In this document: in pieces, positions 26,888-34,244 of the stretch | How the letters are laid out: every line of letters begins with the position of its first letter | Position numbering within the stretch: position 1 is the stretch's first letter | DNA from: a virus | Strand: one strand, 5' to 3' | IMG/VR virus record: IMGVR_UViG_3300005613_000204 | Coordinates: 1-36,376 of that record | DNA length: 36,376 nucleotides | The notes under the pieces: generated by a model | Database searches by the model: none | The model's input: only the letters and a program-made list of their open reading frames with translations | What the model was told of the DNA's origin: nothing | Translations under genes and position numbers: made by a program

Positions 26888-27256
26888 ATGAGCATTGCAT
26901 CTCTTTGTGATCGCTTCACGGCGACACTCACACGGAAGAGCAGTTCTCAAACTGCATCTGGCGGCGTAACTTTTGTGTACTCCACAGGCAACCGTGGAGC
27001 AAGCCCCACTTCAGTTCGTGCCGACTTTCAAACCATGACTTCAGAGGAGAAGACGGAATACGGATTGACCGGAGAACGAAAACTCTGGTGTATGTATACC
27101 GCTTCTGACCCTTTGCTTGAAACAGAGGACCGTGTCTCATGGACAGACAACAGCAGCCTGAGCCGCGTATGCGACGTAACCAGTCCATCATTCGCAATGG
27201 CCGGAAGAGCAAAGATCTGGAAGACAATAGTGGAGGAGCAGGAAAGCGAGACGTAA
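26888..27256 (+). CDS. Head closure (stopper)-like protein
   Basis: 122-aa beta-rich protein in the usual place of a head-tail stopper. FTATLTRKSSSQTASGGVTF at the start and a segment ending LLETEDRVSW then VTSPSFAMAGRAKIW match the small beta-barrel form of these proteins. Function by position and pattern. Its last 118 bases overlap the next gene in another frame. Confidence 0.6.
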   Translation: MSIASLCDRFTATLTRKSSSQTASGGVTFVYSTGNRGASPTSVRADFQTMTSEEKTEYGLTGERKLWCMYTASDPLLETEDRVSWTDNSSLSRVCDVTSPSFAMAGRAKIWKTIVEEQESET

Positions 27257-27480
27257 AAGACGTTATTGTTGATCTTCCGAAGTATCCGAAGATTCCCTCA
27301 CGAGTCCTCGCTGACCTTGCCAAGGCCGGTCGTGGCTGTGTTATCAAGATCAAGGCGAAAGCAGATTACGACGCTGTGATTTCTCAGTACGGTGAAGACA
27401 ATCCGATGGGCTGGAAGATCATCCACGAGCCCAGCCTCGGGCACCACACAATGGTTTACTACAACAAAGAGTGCTGTTAG
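27139..27480 (+). CDS. Hypothetical protein overlapping the stopper gene
   Basis: 113-aa protein. The C-terminal 75 residues (VIVDLPKYPKIPSRVLADLA then CVIKIKAKADYDAVI) look like a folded alpha/beta domain. The first 38 residues are read in a shifted frame over the stopper's 3' end; no start exists after the overlap, so ATG 27139 (GAGGA upstream) or 27169 must be used. The overlap of over 100 bases is long for a phage. Confidence 0.6.
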   Translation: MDRQQQPEPRMRRNQSIIRNGRKSKDLEDNSGGAGKRDVKDVIVDLPKYPKIPSRVLADLAKAGRGCVIKIKAKADYDAVISQYGEDNPMGWKIIHEPSLGHHTMVYYNKECC

Positions 27481-27819
27481 ATGAAAATCACCTTCACTGA
27501 CTACCAGGAATGGCTCGACGAACTGAAGTATATCTGCGAGAACGATGCGGATATACGTCCAGACCTGGTGCGCCTGTCGAAGGAGAAGGTTCCATCAGAA
27601 GACGGCAATGGGCACAAACTGAATGAAATCATTCTCTGTGGCTCGTTCGTATACGACGGACTGCCATACGAAGTTTTTGTTGAGTGCGGCGAGCAGTATA
27701 TCAGTATCAATGCAGGCAGCGGCGACAAAGTCTACTCGGATATAGAATCTGAGGTTCGAGAATACTGCTCTGGTCTCGACATGCCAGTCCGTAAGGGAAG
27801 GCTGGTACTTGAGCTATGA
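27481..27819 (+). CDS. Hypothetical protein in the neck gene cluster
   Basis: 112-aa acidic mixed protein (MKITFTDYQEWLDELKYICE at the start). No family recognised. It starts immediately after the preceding stop and its TGA overlaps the next ATG (ATGA, 27816-27819). Confidence 0.55.
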   Translation: MKITFTDYQEWLDELKYICENDADIRPDLVRLSKEKVPSEDGNGHKLNEIILCGSFVYDGLPYEVFVECGEQYISINAGSGDKVYSDIESEVREYCSGLDMPVRKGRLVLEL

Positions 27820-28442
27820 AGTTTCGTGCAGAATCTCAAGTTGATCAGTATGTCAATCACATCTCTGGCCGATTGGGCAAGAGGCTGGACAAGGCACGTC
27901 CATGGCTTGAGAAGCGTATCAAGCAGAAGTTTGCCCGCGATGCCCGAATGGGAACGTCCAATCCGGGAACCTACCCGAAGCGTCTTGTCGGCCACCTCCA
28001 CAAAGGAATTGTTGTCAACGTCACAAAAGGACTTCTGCGGCTGCGACGCACAGGCCTCAGTGTGAATATCGAAGGCGACAAGGCCAGAACGCGATACTTC
28101 CGTCTGGAGAAGGGCTACACAATTACGCCCCAGAAGGGAAAAAGGCTTGCCATGCCAGTATCTCTGCTGGCACGCCGGATGGCATCCAACGGCCTGGGTC
28201 CCCGGAAGTTCCCGCACAAGCTCGTATTGAAGCGAGCAAATGTGCGTGGAAGGAAGATGTCAGTCCTGATGACACAGACTTCATCCGTCACTCGCAAGAT
28301 CAAAGGAACAGACTCTCCTCAGGGCACTATTCACTACATCCTGATCAGAAGCGCAAAGGTTGCCCGTCGTAGAAATCTGGGTGACGCTCTGAACGCGGAG
28401 ATGCACGCTCTCAGTGAATTCCTTCTGAAGAAGATTGATTAG
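27816..28442 (+). CDS. HK97 gp10-like neck/tail component
   Basis: 208-aa basic protein in the slot of the HK97 gp10 / minor tail Z-type proteins that act at the tail-head junction. Basic helical N-terminus (RLDKARPWLEKRIKQKFARD) and beta strands with LRLRRTGLSVNIEGD. The assignment rests mainly on position between stopper and tail terminator and on composition. Translationally coupled to the upstream gene. Confidence 0.55.
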   Translation: MKFRAESQVDQYVNHISGRLGKRLDKARPWLEKRIKQKFARDARMGTSNPGTYPKRLVGHLHKGIVVNVTKGLLRLRRTGLSVNIEGDKARTRYFRLEKGYTITPQKGKRLAMPVSLLARRMASNGLGPRKFPHKLVLKRANVRGRKMSVLMTQTSSVTRKIKGTDSPQGTIHYILIRSAKVARRRNLGDALNAEMHALSEFLLKKID

Positions 28443-28450
28443 GAGGAAGC

Positions 28451-28906
28451 ATGTCACTCGCAGCAGCCGTAGTAACTCGCTGGAACAACGCCGCACTTAA
28501 CAGCTCAATCGCTGTTCTGTACCGGGCCAATCCTGGTCTGGACGAGTTTGGGGCTATGCCGGAAGATCTTGGAACAAAAGACCTTCCACGTGCAGAATTC
28601 TTCCTTGAAGAGGATACGCCGAATTCACATACCGTCGCGTACAGAATTCGCCGTGCATTTCTAACATTCAGAGTGTATCATTCAAACGATCACACTCTGG
28701 AGTCTCTACTGACGTCTATCGAAGACAACTTTGATAACGCAGAGAATGCTGGTTCGAACCCGTTCTCTTTGAGTTCGTCGTTCGGAGAGGTGGTCTGTGT
28801 TCAATACCGAGGTCCCAGGGAAATACACCCCGTTGACGAGGGTATCTTCCTTGGCACAGTTACTTTTTCAGTCGACTGGCAGAAGGCCAGAGTCACTCCA
28901 GATTAA
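28451..28906 (+). CDS. Tail terminator-like protein
   Basis: 151-aa protein. RAEFFLEEDTPNSHTVAYRI and a late strand GIFLGTVTFSVDWQ fit the alpha/beta fold of tail terminators (gpU-like), which cap the tail tube before joining the head. The position directly before the tail-tube-like gene supports it. The start follows GGAGGAAGC, a strong ribosome-binding site. Confidence 0.6.
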   Translation: MSLAAAVVTRWNNAALNSSIAVLYRANPGLDEFGAMPEDLGTKDLPRAEFFLEEDTPNSHTVAYRIRRAFLTFRVYHSNDHTLESLLTSIEDNFDNAENAGSNPFSLSSSFGEVVCVQYRGPREIHPVDEGIFLGTVTFSVDWQKARVTPD

Positions 28907-28917
28907 AGGGACGGCAG

Positions 28918-29340
28918 ATGGCTGCTTTGTGTGGAAAAACATCATACATCATGGTTGGGTCCTGCACGCCAGTTACCACGACTGACTGGACCCTCACTTA
29001 CGGTTCGGAAGCCCAGGAATACACGCCTGTTGGCGGCAACGGTGCTGCACTGACTTGTGCAGGCGTTGAGCGAGGATCAGGAACGATTAACGTCGTGACT
29101 GATCCTGATGCCATCATGGCCTCTGTGGCATCTTCCGGAGCCCTGGTCAACATCACCTGTGTCGCCGAAAACGGTGGCGATATTGCCAACGGATTTGCCC
29201 GTATCGGTCAGATCGAATCAAGTGGTGAGATTGGTGGTGGAGTCCAGACCCAGACTTACCCGTTTACGTGCCACGGCCTGTGGGGCGGAAGTCTTCTGGG
29301 CGTCTCTACGACGCTTGATCCTTCAGCTTACACGTCGTAA
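28918..29340 (+). CDS. Major tail tube-like protein
   Basis: 140-aa beta-rich protein, Gly/Thr/Ser-rich (SEAQEYTPVGGNGAALTC, SGEIGGGVQTQTYPFTC), in the tail-tube position. Small tube proteins of this kind stack as hexamers to form the siphovirus tail. It has four to five cysteines, unusual for a tube protein. Confidence 0.6.
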   Translation: MAALCGKTSYIMVGSCTPVTTTDWTLTYGSEAQEYTPVGGNGAALTCAGVERGSGTINVVTDPDAIMASVASSGALVNITCVAENGGDIANGFARIGQIESSGEIGGGVQTQTYPFTCHGLWGGSLLGVSTTLDPSAYTS

Positions 29341-29366
29341 TGCACTGAGTCTGGAAGGCAGTCCAG

Positions 29367-30134
29367 ATGCCATCCCTGAATATCGCATGTGCCACCGGAC
29401 CCGTTATCGAGTTCGGTGGCCGCTTGCTGCGCGTATCCCCAAGGACAATTGGGCATATCGCCGAGATACAGGCTCAGATTCTGTACCTGAGAGGAGACCC
29501 TACGCACCTCGCGAGAATCCTCGTTTCGGTTGTTCCGGATGAGCAGAAAGAGGATGTAGCCACAGCCTGCCTCAAGACTATTCGGCATAAGTGGACCGGA
29601 GTCTCGTCTCTTGAGATGGGAAGGTTTCTGTCTTCCCCTGAAGGAATGCTTTTAACGGTATGTCAGGCTTTTGACGGCAATGGCCTGTCGCGAGAATGGA
29701 TCTACAAAACAGCAATCGAGCAGTTCGACGAAGGAGACTCCTGGTTCTACGATCTTCTGTGGGCAATGCAGGTTGCATCTGGAGACTCGGACCTGTTCGA
29801 GCTGTGCTCAATCCGCAATATCCAGAAAGTCCAGGTCGACGAAGATTACGATCGGTACGGCGGAGACAATGGCATCATCGCTGCCATGTGCTCAAATCGC
29901 TTGAAATTCACTCCTGAGGAAGTTCGCAACATGACGTTCCGGCAGGCAAAGATGGTTCTTGCCGGGACCCAGTACTCTACAGAGGATGACCGACAGACTG
30001 AGGTAACTGAGACAAAGAATCCTGCCAACAAGACGCACAGAAGACTTGTGGAAAGGGATTGGAAAAAGAGATACACTCCCCTCATCGAAAATATCGTTCA
30101 GGGAAAACCCCTGTTTGACAATCTACAGCACTAA
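29367..30134 (+). CDS. Tail assembly chaperone-like protein
   Basis: 255-aa protein between tail tube and tape measure, the usual place of a tail assembly chaperone. FGGRLLRVSPRTIGHIAEIQ near the start and a helical body, with a charged C-terminus. No -1 frameshift to the next ORF is possible, because a TGA intervenes after the nearby GGGAAAA. Function by position. Confidence 0.5.
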   Translation: MPSLNIACATGPVIEFGGRLLRVSPRTIGHIAEIQAQILYLRGDPTHLARILVSVVPDEQKEDVATACLKTIRHKWTGVSSLEMGRFLSSPEGMLLTVCQAFDGNGLSREWIYKTAIEQFDEGDSWFYDLLWAMQVASGDSDLFELCSIRNIQKVQVDEDYDRYGGDNGIIAAMCSNRLKFTPEEVRNMTFRQAKMVLAGTQYSTEDDRQTEVTETKNPANKTHRRLVERDWKKRYTPLIENIVQGKPLFDNLQH

Positions 30135-30145
30135 GGAAATGCGAA

Positions 30146-30586
30146 ATGAAGATCGATCCACTTACGATCACAATCGACGAGGAAGAGGTTACGTTTGGCA
30201 CAATCGGCTTCCGGGTATATGTCGATGCGACATTGCAGATCCGGCAAGCCAAGGAGAAGGCATTCTCACGGGTTGTTGCTCACATCACACAGGATCCCCT
30301 GTCTGCTGCCACCACCGCATCTTCAGCGATTGATGGGTACATGGCAGGCATGATTGTCAGCGACTTTGAAGTGCGACAGTGGCTGTTCTCTCCGGAAGGC
30401 GAGTACTTCCTGTTTGGGTACTCTTTGAAGCGAGCCAACCCTGATGCGGAAGAGTCGAAGATCGAAGATCTGTTTGACTCCATGTCTCTTGAGAACAAGC
30501 AGTCCCTGCAGGAGTTCTTCGTTTCCTGCATTACCAAGACGCTTCCTGAGCCTCCGAAGACTGAAGATCCGGAATCTGATGCGTAA
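30146..30586 (+). CDS. Second tail assembly chaperone-like protein
   Basis: 146-aa protein (PLTITIDEEEVTFGTIGFRV at the start) with helical body and acidic, Pro-rich tail. It lies immediately before the tape measure gene and probably helps fold or load the tape measure protein. Same-strand, 11 bases after the preceding stop. Confidence 0.5.
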   Translation: MKIDPLTITIDEEEVTFGTIGFRVYVDATLQIRQAKEKAFSRVVAHITQDPLSAATTASSAIDGYMAGMIVSDFEVRQWLFSPEGEYFLFGYSLKRANPDAEESKIEDLFDSMSLENKQSLQEFFVSCITKTLPEPPKTEDPESDA

Positions 30587-30596
30587 GGGCTGAGTT

Positions 30597-33221
30597 ATGG
30601 CACGCACAATCTCGACCGGCGTTATTGATGTCCAGTTGATTGGCCTTCCAGATGTGAAGCGTCAATTGGATGACATTCCGCGCTTGATGGATGGTGTTGC
30701 CAATGCCACGCAGAACTTCGATCGCAAAATGAATCGGGCTATGCGATCTGCAACCCGTGCCATGCGAGAACATCGGCAGGAAGCAACTCGATTCGCATTG
30801 ACCACGACACCAATGGGAGGTGAGGCTCCGTCCATCTTCCATATGCAGGCGAAAGCCAAGGCGTCGAGATTAGCCAGTGAGGCCCGCGATCGTGCCAGCG
30901 CTGAGAGATCAGGCCAGTTTAATCTCAGTGCGGTAGCTGGGCTGGGCCAATTCCGGGAAGCCACTCTGGGCACAAAGGCTCTTGCGGCACTAGAGGGCGA
31001 ACAGAGAGCGCTGGGAGAGCTGGCTAACAAGCTGGACCTGACCGACAGGGCGAACCGTAAGTTCATTGCAAGCGAAATGGAGCGGATTCGCGTTTCGCGA
31101 CAAGCCATTGAACTGGAACAGCAGAGAGTTATGGATCCTGCTGCGTTTGCTGCCGGACGACGCCAGGAGACAGCACGTCAGGATGTAGCCGCTGGTCTTT
31201 CTGGATTCGAAGAAGCGACCACTCATGGCGAGGCGCTCAAGGCAATCGACGATCGCCGGAAGGCTGTTGACGAGCTTGAGGTATCCACAAAGAAGTTGGG
31301 GTCTACTAACAGGGTCCAGAGAGAGATCCAGCAGGCCTACATTGACAAAACCAGGTCCGAGCTGGACACAGAAGAAAAACTCCTCAAGAGGAAAGCAGCA
31401 ACTGGGACAGTCCTCAATTCAGCCAGAGTTCTTCGGCAAAGACTAAACGAAACAGTTGCCAAAGGTGGCAAAGAAGCAGAACATGCTGCCAGAAGACTAA
31501 GTAAACTGAATCGCCATATACGTGACTTGGAGAAGGCTGATAGACATGCAAGTCGCGCGCTTTCAGGATTCAATAAGAATCTACACAACTTTGGCAGGGC
31601 CAGCCGCATGTCCAACTTCGCCATGCAGCAGTTATCGTTTGGTGCTCAGGACTTCGTGCAGGTCTACGGACAGACTGGCGTTGCCGGCGCACTGCATGCC
31701 TCTGCCAACAACCTGTCCGCGTTCGTGCAAACGCTTAATGTGGGAAACCCAATGATCCTGGCACTTACATCGTTTGGTGTTACTGCTGGAATGATTGGCA
31801 TTAGCGAGTGGTTCAAATCCACGGAAAAGAACGCACAGAAAACCAACAAGGCCCTGGAGCGGTTCATTAAGCTTCGCGAGAGAATGTTTAGGCTGGAGGA
31901 TAAGGCACGAGAACTGACGCCTGAAACAGCCGGGGGGCAGATTGCGTCTGCAGAACGAGCGGCTGCGCGTGAGCGAGAGAAATTTCAGATTGAGTCTTCT
32001 TCTGTCATGGAAAAACTGTCACAGCAGCTCGCCGGACAGAAAGGCTCCGAAGCGATTCTGACCAAGGGCCGAATAGCGTCTGTGAGTGGCGACTTTGACA
32101 CACTCAAGGCACTTGCTCGCGAGTATGGTAGGGAGGTTATGAAGGAACTGCAGGAGACACGTGCCGGACAACGCATGACTTCTGCACAGCTTATGTCTGC
32201 TGGTGAGTTTGAGATGCAGCAGTTCTTTAACAAGGCGACCATTGGTCAAGCTCTGACTCAGGCATTCGGGAGGCCCGATGATGCTCAGGAGAAGAGCCTG
32301 AGAGACCAGCGAGATGCGGTCCAGAAAGCAGAAGCGGAACTGAAACGACTGAATGAGGCTGCCAAGAGCCTTTCAATTACCTTCCGAAAGACGGCTGCCC
32401 AGGACTTCGCTAAGGCTATCAGTGACCTTCCGAAGTCGGCTGATGGGCGACGATTAGGGGTCGGTGCAGCTGTTGGCAAAGTCAAGTTTGACCCTACTCG
32501 ACAGGGAGAGACAGCTGAGCAAGCTCGTGAGCGTATCCGGACATCTTTTCGTGAGATTACAGACGGACTGGACGATATTGGCTCGGCAACTGACAAAAAT
32601 ATCGACCAGGTCTACAGCGAGTACCTCAAGACTCTTGAAAAGATCAATTCCGGGGAAAGCCAGCACCAGAAGACTATTCAGCGACTCTTGAAGACGTTCG
32701 AACAGGCAGATCCTCTGGCTGATCAGCTTATGCGTATTGATCAGGCTCTGTCTGAGTTGATGAAAACAACAGGCGACCCCACCATCTTTGCCAGAGCTGC
32801 TCAGGCCCGAGCCAGAATCACGCGTGAACATGCAGTGAAGGAAGCACGCGAGCAGCGCACGGGAATCGAATCGGTTATCAATTCTTTGTCTGCCTCTCTG
32901 CCTGACGCAACGAAGAAGCAGATGAGCGAGATGTTCTCTCACGCACAGCGAATGAGACAGATTGAAGGCCTTGACGTGCCGGGCCCAATGCGAGCCAGGC
33001 TCCAGGGTCTGTCCGTTGCGCAGATGCAGGAAAATATCAAAAGTGCTGGAGAGAAAAAAATTGGGTTTGCAGACGCTAAGAGCCTGCATAAACAGATCCA
33101 ATCTTCCCTGAAGAACAACAAGCAGACAAAGTTGGATGAAGACAGAAATATCATCCTGAACGATCTACTGAATCTATGGAAAGAGCGGTCGAAGGAAGAA
33201 GGCTTCACTATCGTCGATTAG
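30597..33221 (+). CDS. Tape measure protein
   Basis: 874-aa largely alpha-helical protein that sets tail length and exits ahead of DNA. Long coiled-coil stretches (about 100-330 and 430-850), an ATRAMREHRQEATRF-type basic region early, and one hydrophobic segment at about 380-400 (PMILALTSFGVTAGMIGISE), which fits the membrane-active part of such proteins. At about 1.5 angstrom per residue this predicts a tail of roughly 130 nm. The longest complete ORF in the rightward module. Confidence 0.85.
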   Translation: MARTISTGVIDVQLIGLPDVKRQLDDIPRLMDGVANATQNFDRKMNRAMRSATRAMREHRQEATRFALTTTPMGGEAPSIFHMQAKAKASRLASEARDRASAERSGQFNLSAVAGLGQFREATLGTKALAALEGEQRALGELANKLDLTDRANRKFIASEMERIRVSRQAIELEQQRVMDPAAFAAGRRQETARQDVAAGLSGFEEATTHGEALKAIDDRRKAVDELEVSTKKLGSTNRVQREIQQAYIDKTRSELDTEEKLLKRKAATGTVLNSARVLRQRLNETVAKGGKEAEHAARRLSKLNRHIRDLEKADRHASRALSGFNKNLHNFGRASRMSNFAMQQLSFGAQDFVQVYGQTGVAGALHASANNLSAFVQTLNVGNPMILALTSFGVTAGMIGISEWFKSTEKNAQKTNKALERFIKLRERMFRLEDKARELTPETAGGQIASAERAAAREREKFQIESSSVMEKLSQQLAGQKGSEAILTKGRIASVSGDFDTLKALAREYGREVMKELQETRAGQRMTSAQLMSAGEFEMQQFFNKATIGQALTQAFGRPDDAQEKSLRDQRDAVQKAEAELKRLNEAAKSLSITFRKTAAQDFAKAISDLPKSADGRRLGVGAAVGKVKFDPTRQGETAEQARERIRTSFREITDGLDDIGSATDKNIDQVYSEYLKTLEKINSGESQHQKTIQRLLKTFEQADPLADQLMRIDQALSELMKTTGDPTIFARAAQARARITREHAVKEAREQRTGIESVINSLSASLPDATKKQMSEMFSHAQRMRQIEGLDVPGPMRARLQGLSVAQMQENIKSAGEKKIGFADAKSLHKQIQSSLKNNKQTKLDEDRNIILNDLLNLWKERSKEEGFTIVD

Positions 33222-33236
33222 TAATAAGGTCTACTC

Positions 33237-34244
33237 ATGCCTGTTTCACGTGACATCGAAACTAATATCTCAGGTCAGGTTACTGCCACTACGGCCAATG
33301 TCCGTATTCAGGAAACCATTGACTGGGGAGATGTCCCAGCACGCCTGTCTGAGATCTTCGGGCCGACCACAAGCTCTGGGGTTGTGGCAACTGAGCTGGA
33401 TCCACTCTTCGGCTTGTGGAGGGCCCAGTCTGTAGACTTCAAACCGAAGTCGAAGAAGATGACCGACACGGTTGCCGGTGCGTCTGCCGGTGACCCGACA
33501 ATGCCTCTGTTTGAGTATGCTGATCTCACGATTACATACTCCACTCTTGAGCAAGAGTCTCCTACGTCCCAGTCTGATGCCGATCAGGATGGAGAGGGTG
33601 ATCCTGTTCCGTTCCTTACTCACAACTGGTCCATTGGTGGTGACTTCATCACAATGGATGATACGGAGATGTTCTGGAGTCAGGGAGGGTCTGCAAAAGG
33701 CACTGGCATTGCGGCCAATAAGATCATCCCGTCGATCGAGCATTCCATTAACTGGAAGCGGGTACTGAATCCTCCGTTTGCTCAGATTCGCAATTGCATG
33801 GGGAAGATCAACAGCAAGAAGATGACCTTCTCCACGGGCATCATCTGGCCGGAAACTCTTCTGTTCAACGGTGCAGAGATGTCTCGCGATATCATGTCTG
33901 ACGGGACCCGTGCATGGGATGTAACATACCGCTTCAGTGAGCGGAGAATTGATTGCACCCTAAATGACTATGTCATTACACCGGACACTGGATCTGGCGT
34001 AACAGTCAGTAGCTACGACGGGGCTGGCCCAAACGGCATAGACACTACATCCCTGGACTCTGGCATCATTGCAAAGCTTGGAGGAAGATATGGAGGGTGG
34101 AATCACTTCTACAAGAAGGACAGTCCGCCCGGCATGTTTCGCCTTCACCAAAGCCGACCTGCCAACAACGTGCACCTCTACCATGAAGACAAGGCAATCT
34201 ACAAGAAGTACGACCTCCTGAAACTGTTTGAGCAGGACTCATAA
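33237..34244 (+). CDS. Tail-tip / distal tail-like protein
   Basis: 335-aa beta-rich protein with repeated Asp/Thr/Ser segments (ATTANVRIQETIDWGDVPAR at the N-terminus). The position just after the tape measure fits a distal tail or baseplate hub protein. No family-specific motif that I can name. Its TAA overlaps the next ATG by one base (TAATG). Confidence 0.5.
   Translation: MPVSRDIETNISGQVTATTANVRIQETIDWGDVPARLSEIFGPTTSSGVVATELDPLFGLWRAQSVDFKPKSKKMTDTVAGASAGDPTMPLFEYADLTITYSTLEQESPTSQSDADQDGEGDPVPFLTHNWSIGGDFITMDDTEMFWSQGGSAKGTGIAANKIIPSIEHSINWKRVLNPPFAQIRNCMGKINSKKMTFSTGIIWPETLLFNGAEMSRDIMSDGTRAWDVTYRFSERRIDCTLNDYVITPDTGSGVTVSSYDGAGPNGIDTTSLDSGIIAKLGGRYGGWNHFYKKDSPPGMFRLHQSRPANNVHLYHEDKAIYKKYDLLKLFEQDS

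Noticed and set aside
30101-30107. GGGAAAA slippery heptamer near the end of the chaperone-like gene, similar to the lambda G/GT site
   Set aside because: It is in the right frame for a -1 shift, but the shifted frame meets TGA after three codons, and the second chaperone ORF has its own start, so no fusion product would form.
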